From NCBI RefSeq assembly GCF_900460065.1, contig NZ_UAVD01000033.1:124001-188000 (forward strand): a DNA stretch of 64,000 nt. Direction: 5' to 3'. The position numbers and the translations under genes are program-made. Within the stretch, counting starts at the first letter, position 1; the number at the start of each line of letters is the position of its first letter. Below, one piece after another: positions 1 through 7,431 of this stretch. The notes under the pieces are model-generated. The model had not been told where the DNA came from. It saw only the letters and a program-made list of their open reading frames with translations, and did no database searches. Origin of the DNA: Streptomyces griseus. GTDB lineage: Bacteria > Actinomycetota > Actinomycetes > Streptomycetales > Streptomycetaceae.

Positions 1-189
1 ACCGGTGTGCGGCCGCGCGGGCGCCACATTGTCGATCTTCACGGCGAGTACGGCGGCCCGGCCACCGGACGGAGAGCTGCCGCGGGGCGTGGGGGACGTC
101 CCGTCCCCGCCCGTGCACGCGGCGGTGACGGCCAGCAGGAGCGCGGTGAACAGCGCTGCGGCCGAGGTCCTGACTCCGGCTGCGGACAT
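1..189 (-). CDS. DUF3048 (YerB-like) lipoprotein, N-terminal fragment
   Basis: The first 63 codons of a gene that leaves the window at base 1. The start ATG is the complement of 187-189. The product opens with a hydrophobic signal segment (about residues 10-24) ending in a lipobox VTAAC with Cys25, then a Gly/Ser/Pro-rich linker, then VLAVKIDNVAPARPHTG. That last stretch is the typical opening of the DUF3048 domain of YerB-like lipoproteins. The family is membrane-anchored outside the cell and its reaction is unknown. Family assignment rests on this short opening motif only. The gene is divergent from the one starting at 502. Confidence 0.72.
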   Translation of the reverse strand, partial: MSAAGVRTSAAALFTALLLAVTAACTGGDGTSPTPRGSSPSGGRAAVLAVKIDNVAPARPHTG

Positions 190-501
190 GGCGACCGCCC
201 TTCCGGGGCGTCGGCCGGCGGTGTCGGCGCAACGCCGTCGTGCCGCGGCCCCTCCTCCATCATCACGCATCCGGCGTCGGCATGGTTGCGCGACCGCCGG
301 TCCCGAGCGGAAACGGCCCCGAACGGCCCCGAACGACGGCGCAGCGCATCCGCGCCCCCGCACGGACCGGCCGACCCGGCCGGAAACGCCCCGTACCGTG
401 CCCCTGATTCCGCTTCCGCGGGAGTGGTTCGCTCTCTACGGTTGCAGGAGCGACGGGCACTGCGCCCGGAACGGCACGACAGGTGCGGCGGAGGGGGTCC
501 G
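190..501. other. Divergent intergenic region
   Basis: A 312-base non-coding gap between two divergent genes, so it should hold both promoters. It contains a 10-base tandem repeat (ACGGCCCCGA twice, 313-332). I could not single out a convincing -35/-10 pair or an operator. Confidence 0.5.
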
Positions 502-945
502 GTGGAAGCGGAGTTGACGGCACTGGCGGCGTCGGGGGCGACCGCCTTCGTGGGGCTGATGGTGACGGAGGCCTGGACGCAGGCGCGCGGTCGGATGGCC
601 CGGTTCCTGGCGCGGGGCGAGGACGTCGACGTCGTCGACGCGGAGCTGGAGGAGTCCCGCGAGGAACTGCTCGCGGCACGCCGCAACGGTGACGAGGACG
701 GTGCCGCCGACGTCACCGCCGAGTGGCGGGTCAGGCTCCGCCGGGCCCTGCGGGACAACCCCGGGGCAGCGGAGGAGCTGCGCGGCCTGCTCGACGAGCT
801 GGCTCCCGCGCACTCCGCCGGCACCACCGTCTCGGTCAACCACAACACGATCCACGACGGCACCTACAACGGACCCGTGATCATGGCCCATTCGATCCAC
901 GACGGCGTACACACACCGCCCGAGCAGGGCCCGGGCACCAGGTGA
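502..945 (+). CDS. Hypothetical protein with HNTI/SIHDG-type C-terminal tail
   Basis: A 147-residue protein of unknown function. The GTG start at 502 was chosen because GGCGGAGGGGG lies just upstream; the longer reading to base 7 runs through the divergent promoter region and looks non-coding. The N-terminus (residues 5-20) is weakly hydrophobic. The middle is a charged helical stretch rich in Glu and Arg (about residues 35-105). The tail carries two similar short motifs, NHNTIHDGTYNG and AHSIHDGVHT. The paired motifs look like a small repeat, perhaps a recognition tag. No enzyme signature is visible. The gene converges on the next one, 34 bases away. Confidence 0.6.
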   Translation: MEAELTALAASGATAFVGLMVTEAWTQARGRMARFLARGEDVDVVDAELEESREELLAARRNGDEDGAADVTAEWRVRLRRALRDNPGAAEELRGLLDELAPAHSAGTTVSVNHNTIHDGTYNGPVIMAHSIHDGVHTPPEQGPGTR

Positions 946-979
946 CGGCACCGGGGGGCGTGCGGCGGGCCGGTCCCCC

Positions 980-1528
980 TCAGGCTCCCGCGGTGAGCTC
1001 CCCCCGGCACACCGGGCACCGTTCCCTGCCGTCCCAGGCGTCCCACCCGAAGGACGCGGGCGAGAAGGCCCGGTCCTTCAGTTCGCCCCGCACCGCCGTC
1101 CGGTAGGCCCACACCCTGTCGAGGTAGGGGTGGTACGCGTCGTGGAAGGCCTGCGAGGTGTGTGTGGCGCCCGTGCCCACGACGCGCTGGACGGCGCGCA
1201 GCTGCTGGAACATCGCCTGTCCGGCGCCCGCCACGTCGGCGGAGGCGTCGATGAAGAACCGCTCGCGGACCTCGTGGACGGCGGCTTCGTCGAACGCCGC
1301 ACGGGCGGCCAGGTCCGGATCGACGGCCGGATCCTGCGCCTGGGCTATGCCGCGCAGCCGGGTGTGGCATCTCCCGACGGCTGCGATGAACTCGATGTAC
1401 ACCGCGCGCCGCCGCTCCTGGGCCCCGCGGTCCCTCTCGTGGCGTTGGCGCAGGCGGTCGGCGAGCAAGGTGCCCGATATGGCGAGGAAACCGCCGCTCA
1501 CCGTCGCGACGAGCGTGCCCCAGTCCAT
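980..1528 (-). CDS. Hypothetical membrane-anchored protein
   Basis: A 182-residue protein of unknown function. Residues 3-24 form one hydrophobic segment (TLVATVSGGFLAISGTLLADRL), followed by a strongly charged region (RLRQRHERDRGAQERRR), so an N-terminal anchor with a cytoplasmic helical body is likely. The C-terminus carries CPVCRGE, a CxxC pair that could bind a metal or be redox-active. The start ATG at 1528 has a GGGGGAAG ribosome site six bases upstream. The gene appears monocistronic. Confidence 0.65.
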   Translation of the reverse strand: MDWGTLVATVSGGFLAISGTLLADRLRQRHERDRGAQERRRAVYIEFIAAVGRCHTRLRGIAQAQDPAVDPDLAARAAFDEAAVHEVRERFFIDASADVAGAGQAMFQQLRAVQRVVGTGATHTSQAFHDAYHPYLDRVWAYRTAVRGELKDRAFSPASFGWDAWDGRERCPVCRGELTAGA

Positions 1529-1911
1529 GCTTCTTCCCCCCGGAGGCGATCACGGTCCCTGCGGCCCCGAATCTATCCCCGCCAGGGGCCCGGAAGCGGG
1601 CCTTCCGGGCCGCCCGGCGGAAGGTGGTGAGCACCGCGGGGCCCGCCGGCGTGACGAGGACGGAGTTCGTGGGGCCGACCCCGCCGGTGATTCGGAGCGG
1701 ACACGTACAGCGGGGTGCAGCCCAGGGTGAAGGCTGCGCGGCCAGGGCCCGTTGCCTGAACGGCCGCATGGAGGACGCGGCGACCGCCGGGATCGCCCGG
1801 GTCCCGGTCGCGGCCGAGGGGCCGCGGCCGGTGACCGGACGGGGCGGGAGCGGTTGACCGTGCCGCTTCCCGCCCCGTCGCGGTGCGCTCGGCACCGGCC
1901 CTGACGGGCCG
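1529..1911. other. Intergenic region, no gene seen
   Basis: About 380 bases between the divergent genes at 1528 and 2040, before the chitinase operators begin. Open frames here (for example 1624-1857) show no recognisable product and no ribosome site. I see nothing else in it. Confidence 0.5.
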
Positions 1912-1955
1912 TCTGGTCCAGACCTCTTGACCGAAGGTCTGGACCATTCTACGGT
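1912..1955 (+). promoter_or_regulatory. Chitinase promoter with two DasR-type operators
   Basis: TGGTCCAGACCT at 1914-1925 and its exact reverse complement AGGTCTGGACCA at 1935-1946 sit nine bases apart. Each half is itself nearly palindromic and resembles the DasR dre consensus ACTGGTCTAGACCACT (13 of 16 and 11 of 16 matches counting flanks). The same dodecamer is the known control repeat of Streptomyces chitinase promoters. A -35 TTGACC (1927-1932) and a -10 TACGGT (1950-1955), 17 bases apart, overlap the second operator. This implies repression by DasR and induction by chitin-derived amino sugars. Confidence 0.8.
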
Positions 1956-2039
1956 TTGGCAGGGTCACGACACAGGGCGGGGCGGGGCGAACCTTTCGCC
2001 CCGTCGGCGGCGGACCCGGGCTGGAAGGACGTACGGATC

Positions 2040-3107
2040 ATGGGTCGTACCTCACGACTGCTGGGCCTCGGCCTGGCCGCGGCGCTCGTCGTACCGATGC
2101 TCGTCGGAGCCGCGCCGCCGAAGGCCGCGGAGACGGGCACCGCGGCCGTCGAGACCTGCGCGGTCAAGTCGAAGCCCACCGGCAAGGTGCTCCAGGGGTA
2201 CTGGGAGAACTGGGACGGGGCGGCCAACGGCGTGCACCCGCCGCTCGGGTGGATCCCGATCACCGACTCCCGCATCACCCAGCACGGCTACAACGTCATC
2301 AACGCGGCCTTCCCCGTCATCCGCTCCGACGGCACCGTCCTCTGGGAGGACGGCATGGACAACACCGTCAAGGTCGCCACCCCCGCCGAGATGTGTCAGG
2401 CCAAGGCCTCCGGCCTCACCACCCTCATGTCGATCGGCGGAGCCGCGGCCGGGATCGACCTCAGCTCCAGCGCGGTGGCCGACCGGTTCGTCCAGACGAT
2501 CGTCCCGATCCTGAAGAAGTACAACTTCGACGGCATCGACATCGACATCGAGACCGGCCTCGTCGGCAGCGGCAACATCAACCAGCTCTCCGCCTCGCAG
2601 TCCAACCTCATCCGCATCATCGACGGCGTCCTCGCCGCGATGCCGCCGAACTTCGGCCTCACCATGGCCCCCGAGACGGCGTACGTCACCGGCGGCAGCG
2701 TCGTCTACGGCTCGATCTGGGGCTCCTACCTGCCCATCATCAAGAAGTACGCCGACAACGGCCGCCTGTGGTGGCTGAACATGCAGTACTACAACGGCAG
2801 CATGTACGGCTGCTCCGGCGACTCCTACTCCGCCGGCACCGTCGCGGGCTTCACCGCCCAGACCGACTGCCTGAACAAGGGACTGGTCATCCAGGGCACC
2901 ACCATCAAGGTGCCCTACGACAAGCAGGTCCCCGGCCTTCCCGCACAGCCCGGCGCCGGCGGCGGCCACATGTCCACCGGGCTCGTCTCGCAGGCCTGGA
3001 ACCACTACAAGGGCTCCCTCAAGGGGCTGATGACCTGGTCCCTGAACTGGGACGGCTCCAGGGGCTGGACCTTCGGCGACAACGTGAAGTCCCTCCAGGG
3101 CCGTTGA
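2040..3107 (+). CDS. Secreted GH18 chitinase
   Basis: A 355-residue glycoside hydrolase family 18 enzyme that hydrolyses beta-1,4 links in chitin outside the cell. A Sec-type signal peptide covers about residues 1-30 (MGRTSRLLGLGLAAALVVPMLVGA). The catalytic domain has the SIGG motif (131-134) and the hallmark DGIDIDIE (164-171), whose last residue Glu171 is the proton donor. No carbohydrate-binding module or fibronectin domain is present, so this is a minimal single-domain chitinase. The start ATG at 2040 follows GGAAGGA; the longer reading from 1956 would lie inside the promoter. The DasR-type operators upstream agree with a chitin-induced enzyme. A strong terminator follows. Confidence 0.93.
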   Translation: MGRTSRLLGLGLAAALVVPMLVGAAPPKAAETGTAAVETCAVKSKPTGKVLQGYWENWDGAANGVHPPLGWIPITDSRITQHGYNVINAAFPVIRSDGTVLWEDGMDNTVKVATPAEMCQAKASGLTTLMSIGGAAAGIDLSSSAVADRFVQTIVPILKKYNFDGIDIDIETGLVGSGNINQLSASQSNLIRIIDGVLAAMPPNFGLTMAPETAYVTGGSVVYGSIWGSYLPIIKKYADNGRLWWLNMQYYNGSMYGCSGDSYSAGTVAGFTAQTDCLNKGLVIQGTTIKVPYDKQVPGLPAQPGAGGGHMSTGLVSQAWNHYKGSLKGLMTWSLNWDGSRGWTFGDNVKSLQGR

Positions 3108-3125
3108 GCCCCCACCCCGACGATT

Positions 3126-3160
3126 CCGCGCCCCCGGTCCGCTCCGGACCGGGGGCGCGG
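3126..3160 (+). terminator. Rho-independent-type hairpin after the chitinase gene
   Basis: A perfect 16-base stem (CCGCGCCCCCGGTCCG and its complement) with a 3-base loop, 18 bases after the chitinase stop codon. There is no long T run, as usual in streptomycetes. Confidence 0.8.
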
Positions 3161-3324
3161 CGCTGCTCCGGCCGGGGAGCGACACGAGGAAGGCGCGAAC
3201 CGGTCGCGCACCTGGGCGGCCGGGAGAGCAGAATCGGGTACGGACCGGGGGAGATCGTTTCCCCGGTGCGCCGGGTCCGTCTCCCCGCGGGCCGGTCGAC
3301 GACGAAGACGTACGAGGAGCCCCG

Positions 3325-4968
3325 ATGGTGCACGAACGGGCCGGTCACCCGGCGCAACCCGCAGATCTGGTCGACGTGGCACGGCTGGTGACGGCCTACT
3401 ACGCCCTCCACCCCGATCCGGCCGAGCCCGCCCAGCGGGTGGCCTTCGGGACCTCCGGCCACCGCGGCTCCGCGTTCGCCGCCGCGTTCAACGAGGACCA
3501 CATCGCCGCCACCACCCAGGCGATCTGCGACTACCGCGCCCGCCAGGGCACCGACGGACCCCTGTTCCTCGGCGCGGACACCCACGCGCTGTCCGAACCC
3601 GCCCGGGCCACCGCCCTGGAGGTGCTCGCCGCCAACGGGGTCACCGCCCTCATCGACAGCGAGGACGGCTACACCCCGACCCCCGCCGTCTCGCACGCCA
3701 TCCTCACGTACAACCGGGACCGCACCGAGCACCTGGCCGACGGCATCGTGGTCACCCCCTCGCACAACCCGCCCGCCGACGGCGGCTTCAAGTACAACCC
3801 GCCGAACGGGGGGCCCGCCGCCTCCGACGCCACCTCCTGGATCCAGGACCGGGCCAACGCCCTGATCGAGGCCGGACTCGGCGTGGTCCGCCGGATGCCG
3901 TACGCCCAGGCCCTGGCCGCCGACACCACCCGCCGCCACGACTTCCTCACCGCCTACGTCGACGACCTGCCCTCCGTCCTCGACCTCGACGCCGTACGCG
4001 ACGCGGGGATCCGCATCGGCGCCGACCCGCTCGGCGGCGCGTCCGTCGCCTACTGGGGGCGGATCGCGGAACGGCACCGGATCGACCTCACCGTCGTCAA
4101 CCCGCTCGCCGACCCGACCTGGCGGTTCATGACGCTGGACTGGGACGGCAAGATCCGCATGGACTGCTCGTCCCCGCACGCCATGGCCTCGCTGATCGCC
4201 CAGCGCGACGCGTACGCCATCGCCACCGGCAACGACGCCGACGCCGACCGGCACGGCATCGTCACCCCCGACGGCGGACTGATGAACCCCAACCACTACC
4301 TGGCCGTCGCCATCGACTACCTCTACACCCACCGCGACGGCTGGGCCGCCGGGACCGGCATCGGCAAGACCCTGGTCTCCTCGTCCATGATCGACCGGGT
4401 CGCCCAGGACCTCGGCCGCACCCTGGTGGAGGTCCCGGTCGGCTTCAAGTGGTTCGTCGACGGCCTCTACGACGGCAGCCTCGGCTTCGGCGGCGAGGAG
4501 TCCGCCGGGGCCTCCTTCCTGCGCCGCGACGGCCGGGTCTGGACCACCGACAAGGACGGCATCCTGCTGGCCCTCCTCGCCTCCGAGATCACCGCCGTCA
4601 CCGGCTCCACCCCCTCCGAGCACTATGCCCGCCTCACCGACCGCTTCGGCGACCCGGCCTACGCCCGCGTCGACGCCCCCGCCACCCGTGAGGAGAAGGC
4701 CGTGCTGGCGAAGCTCTCCCCCCAGCAGGTCAAGGCCGACACCCTCGCGGGCGAGCCCGTCACCGCCGTCCTCACCGAGGCCCCCGGCAACGGCGCCCCG
4801 ATCGGCGGCCTCAAGGTCTGCACCGACAGCGCCTGGTTCGCCGCCCGCCCCTCGGGCACCGAGGACGTCTACAAGGTGTACGCGGAGAGCTTCCAGGGCC
4901 CCGGCCACCTCGCCCAGGTCCAGGAGGAGGCCAGGGCGCTGGTCTCCGAAGCGCTCGGCGACGCCTGA
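3325..4968 (+). CDS. pgm: Phosphoglucomutase (alpha-D-glucose phosphate-specific)
   Basis: A 547-residue cytoplasmic enzyme that interconverts glucose 1-phosphate and glucose 6-phosphate, linking glycolysis to glycogen, trehalose and cell-wall sugar nucleotides. Length matches Escherichia coli Pgm (546). Landmarks are FGTSGHRG (41-48), the phosphoserine loop TPSHNPP with Ser146, the metal loop GNDADADRHG, the sugar-binding GGEESAG, and the phosphate-binding RPSGTED near the C-terminus. The ATG at 3325 is preceded by ACGAGGAGCCCCG. It converges on the rho-like gene, 41 bases away; only a weak 7-base inverted repeat lies between them. Confidence 0.95.
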   Translation: MVHERAGHPAQPADLVDVARLVTAYYALHPDPAEPAQRVAFGTSGHRGSAFAAAFNEDHIAATTQAICDYRARQGTDGPLFLGADTHALSEPARATALEVLAANGVTALIDSEDGYTPTPAVSHAILTYNRDRTEHLADGIVVTPSHNPPADGGFKYNPPNGGPAASDATSWIQDRANALIEAGLGVVRRMPYAQALAADTTRRHDFLTAYVDDLPSVLDLDAVRDAGIRIGADPLGGASVAYWGRIAERHRIDLTVVNPLADPTWRFMTLDWDGKIRMDCSSPHAMASLIAQRDAYAIATGNDADADRHGIVTPDGGLMNPNHYLAVAIDYLYTHRDGWAAGTGIGKTLVSSSMIDRVAQDLGRTLVEVPVGFKWFVDGLYDGSLGFGGEESAGASFLRRDGRVWTTDKDGILLALLASEITAVTGSTPSEHYARLTDRFGDPAYARVDAPATREEKAVLAKLSPQQVKADTLAGEPVTAVLTEAPGNGAPIGGLKVCTDSAWFAARPSGTEDVYKVYAESFQGPGHLAQVQEEARALVSEALGDA

Positions 4969-5009
4969 GCCCCGCCGCCGGCATCCGGCACGCCGACCGG
5001 TGCCGGCGC

Positions 5010-6149
5010 TCAGGCGCCCGGCACCGTCGGCTGCACCTGCCGCAGGAAGGCCGCGTTGTCCGGGGTGCGCCGGACCCTGTCCAGCAGCACCTGGAGGGCG
5101 CCTTGGCCGTCCCGCGTGCCCAGGGCGCGGCGCAGGGCCCTCACCGCCGCCAACTCCCCTTCACCGAACAGGAGTTCCTCGCGACGGGTGCCGGAGCGGG
5201 CGACATCGACGGCGGGGAAGATCCGCGCTTCGGCGGCGGAGCGGTCCAGGCGCAGCTCCATGTTGCCGGTGCCCTTCAACTCCTCGAAGAAGAAGTCGTC
5301 GGCCCGTGAACCCGTCTCCACGAGAGCCGTCGCCAGGATGGTGAGCGAACCGCCCTCCTCGGCGCAACGGGCCGCCCCGAACAGCTTCTTGGGGCCGGCC
5401 AGGGCCGCCGCGTCGACGCCGCCGCTGAGGGTCCGGCCCCCCGCGCGGGCCGCGTTGTTGTGGGCCCGGCACAGGCGGGTGAGGGAGTCCAGCAGGATCA
5501 CCACGTCCCGGCCCTGCTCGACGAGGCGCCGGCCACGCTCGACGGCGAGTTCGGCCAGGGCGATGTGCTCCCGCGCGGGCCGGTCGAAGGTCGACGCGTA
5601 CACCTCGCCGCGTACCGAGCGGCGCATGTCCGTGACCTCCTCGGGCCGTTCGTCGAGCAGCACCACCATCAGGTGCGCCTCGGGATGGTTGGTGGCGACG
5701 GCGGCGGCCACTTGCTGAAGCAGCACCGTCTTGCCCGTACGGGGCGGTGCGACGATGAGGCCGCGCTGGCCCTTGCCGACGGGGGAGACGAGATCGACGA
5801 TGCGCGGCGCGGGCCCGCCGCGCGGTGTCTCCAGGCGCAGCCGCTCGCGCGGGTGGACGGGCGTCAGATCACGGAAGCGGGCACGGCCCCGCAGGTCTTC
5901 CGGGTCGCGTCCGTTGACCCGGTCGACCGAGGCCAGGACGCGCGGCCGGTCGCAGCCGCCCTCGACGGCATCGCCCTTGCGCAGCCCGAGGCGGCGGATC
6001 AGAGCGGACGACACCTGGATGTCGTCGGGGGAGGGGTGGCCGCCGCGGACACGGAGCATGCCGTGGCCGTCGTCGGCGGGGTCGAGGAGGCCGGCGACCC
6101 GGACGGGGCGCTGCTCAGGGGCGGTGGGGCGTTCGAGAGTGGTGGTCAT
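5010..6149 (-). CDS. rho: Short paralogue of transcription termination factor Rho
   Basis: A 379-residue hexameric RNA helicase homologue. The cold-shock-like primary RNA-binding domain is present (about 20-75), but the usual Rho_N helical part and the large charged insertion of actinobacterial housekeeping Rho are missing, so this is probably a second copy. The motor is intact: Walker A APPRTGKT with Lys140, LLDERPEEV with Glu168 and Arg169, Walker B ILLDSLTRL, the Q-loop LSGGVDAAALAGPKKLFGAAR, and the R-loop region ELKGTGNMEL. Changes from E. coli Rho are Lys181 to Arg and the next Ala to Thr in the P-loop, and the RNP-like GFGFLR reading GHGMLR. It could be an auxiliary or resistance-type Rho. 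The start ATG is at 6149. Confidence 0.88.
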   Translation of the reverse strand: MTTTLERPTAPEQRPVRVAGLLDPADDGHGMLRVRGGHPSPDDIQVSSALIRRLGLRKGDAVEGGCDRPRVLASVDRVNGRDPEDLRGRARFRDLTPVHPRERLRLETPRGGPAPRIVDLVSPVGKGQRGLIVAPPRTGKTVLLQQVAAAVATNHPEAHLMVVLLDERPEEVTDMRRSVRGEVYASTFDRPAREHIALAELAVERGRRLVEQGRDVVILLDSLTRLCRAHNNAARAGGRTLSGGVDAAALAGPKKLFGAARCAEEGGSLTILATALVETGSRADDFFFEELKGTGNMELRLDRSAAEARIFPAVDVARSGTRREELLFGEGELAAVRALRRALGTRDGQGALQVLLDRVRRTPDNAAFLRQVQPTVPGA

Positions 6150-6465
6150 GGGAGGGGTCCTTCCGCGGACAGGCGAATGAGGGGACCGGCCTTCCTGGGG
6201 TGCGGCGGAACATCACGCCACGCACCGGGGCACGGAAGCCCTGGGCCGGAGAGACAGCGAAAACGCTGGGAAGAAGCTGGATCGCCGGTCGGAAAGGACG
6301 GGCGCGACAGCTGTGGGGAGGAATCAGCACCGGTGCCCGATGAGAAGGGCATACACACGTGCTGATCGCACTGTACCACGGTGCGCCGGGGGAGTGGCGG
6401 AACACGTGCCGGTACGTCGGGCGCGGGCTTCTCGGAGGTGCCTCCCGCCCGACGCCGGACGCGCG
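6150..6465 (-). promoter_or_regulatory. Long leader/promoter region of the rho-like gene
   Basis: A non-coding stretch upstream of the rho-like gene. The 115 bases on the coding strand corresponding to complement 6234-6348 hold about 49 C but only about 26 G. Such a C-over-G bubble is what Rho loading (rut) sites look like. Housekeeping rho genes are often autoregulated through their leaders, so a similar loop is plausible here. I cannot place the transcription start. Confidence 0.4.
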
Positions 6466-6511
6466 CCGAGGGCGGTGGGAACCCCGTTATCGGGGTTCCC
6501 ACCGCCCTCGG
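6466..6511 (-). terminator. Strong terminator after the dhb operon
   Basis: A perfect 21-base stem (6466-6486 and 6491-6511) with a TTAT loop. It lies 23 bases after the carrier-protein stop, at the end of the leftward dhb operon, and insulates the rho-like gene from it. Confidence 0.9.
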
Positions 6512-6533
6512 TGACGGCGGCGGGGCCGCGGTG

Positions 6534-6773
6534 TCAGCCGGTCACGCCCAGGAGCGGGGCCCAGGACTCCAGTGCGGGCTGCTCGGCGAGGTCGGCGAAG
6601 GCCACCTCGATGCCGTGGTCGCGGCGCCAGGCGGCGGCCAGCGCCATCAGGCGGACGGAGTCGAGGCCGTAGTCGACGAGGTTCTCGTCGAGGGGGATCT
6701 CCTGGGGATCCTCGCCCAGGACGTCGGCGACGTCGGCACGGAGCTGTTCGAGCGTGAGCGCCACGGCGGTCAC
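6534..6773 (-). CDS. Free-standing aryl carrier protein of the siderophore pathway
   Basis: A 79-residue phosphopantetheine carrier that should accept 2,3-dihydroxybenzoate from DhbE as a thioester and hand it to the first condensation domain of the NRPS. The attachment motif is GLDSVR with Ser39. The fold has the expected four-helix length. In E. coli EntB and Bacillus DhbB this domain is fused to isochorismatase; here it is a separate gene whose GTG start overlaps the isochorismatase stop (GTGA, 6770-6773), so translation is probably coupled. Another in-frame GTG three codons downstream is possible. It is the last gene of the operon, followed by a terminator. The griseobactin cluster is reported to include a DhbG, but I cannot tell whether that name belongs to this protein. 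Confidence 0.88.
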   Translation of the reverse strand: MTAVALTLEQLRADVADVLGEDPQEIPLDENLVDYGLDSVRLMALAAAWRRDHGIEVAFADLAEQPALESWAPLLGVTG

Positions 6774-7402
6774 TTCCCTTCGAAGACGGTCCGGGCGGTC
6801 GTGACGACGGCGCACTTGCCCGCCGCCCAGCGCAGTGCCATGGCGTGGTCCTCGGCCGAGAAGTCCGCCACCGCGTCGGCCACCACGAACGCCTGGATGT
6901 CCTGCATCCACGCGTCGCACGCGGTCATGAGCACGCCGATGTGGGCGTAGACGCCGGTGATGACGATCTGGTCCCGCCCCTGCTCGCGCAGGCGCTCCAG
7001 CAGATCGGTGCGGACGAACCCGCTGTACTTCCACTTGGTGAGGACGGTGTCGCCCGTGCCGGGCGCGACCTCGTCCGCGATGGCCGCAAGGTGCTCGTCG
7101 GCCGGGAGCCCGGGCCCCCAGAAGTCCTGCTGGAGGCCGCGCTCCTCGGCGCTCTGGCCGCCGGGCTGCGCGGTGTAGAGGACCGGCACCCCGAGCCGTG
7201 CCGCGTCCTTCTTCAACTCGGCGACATGGGCGAGGAGTTCGGGCACGGGAGCGGCCCGGCGGTCGTAGGCCGACAGGAAGTGGTTCTGCAGGTCGTGGAC
7301 GAGGAGGACCGCACGTGCGGGATCGACGGTCCAGTCGACCCGGTTGGCGGGCAGCTCGCCGGCGGCCGGCATGGGGTAAGGGGCGATGGCGGGCAGAGCC
7401 AT
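6770..7402 (-). CDS. dhbB: Isochorismatase (2,3-dihydro-2,3-dihydroxybenzoate synthase)
   Basis: A 210-residue cysteine-hydrolase-fold enzyme that removes the enolpyruvyl group of isochorismate to give 2,3-dihydro-2,3-dihydroxybenzoate and pyruvate. Signatures are ARAVLLVHDLQNHF with the catalytic Asp, the LTKWKYSGF segment carrying the Lys, and the ITGVYAHIGVLMTACDAWM loop characteristic of EntB/DhbB/PhzD proteins. It has no carrier domain, unlike Bacillus DhbB; that function is supplied by the next gene. The ATG at 7402 lies 29 bases after dhbE and is preceded by GGAACCCTCTCCACC. Same operon as dhbA, dhbC and dhbE. Confidence 0.93.
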   Translation of the reverse strand: MALPAIAPYPMPAAGELPANRVDWTVDPARAVLLVHDLQNHFLSAYDRRAAPVPELLAHVAELKKDAARLGVPVLYTAQPGGQSAEERGLQQDFWGPGLPADEHLAAIADEVAPGTGDTVLTKWKYSGFVRTDLLERLREQGRDQIVITGVYAHIGVLMTACDAWMQDIQAFVVADAVADFSAEDHAMALRWAAGKCAVVTTARTVFEGK

Positions 7403-7431
7403 GGTGGAGAGGGTTCCGTTCGGGGAGTCGT

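Noticed and set aside
3019..4908. A 629-codon open frame on the minus strand
   Set aside because: Mirror of the phosphoglucomutase gene, Gly/Val-rich and featureless.
4976..5005. Terminator between pgm and the rho-like gene
   Set aside because: Only a 7-base interrupted inverted repeat is present, too weak to call.
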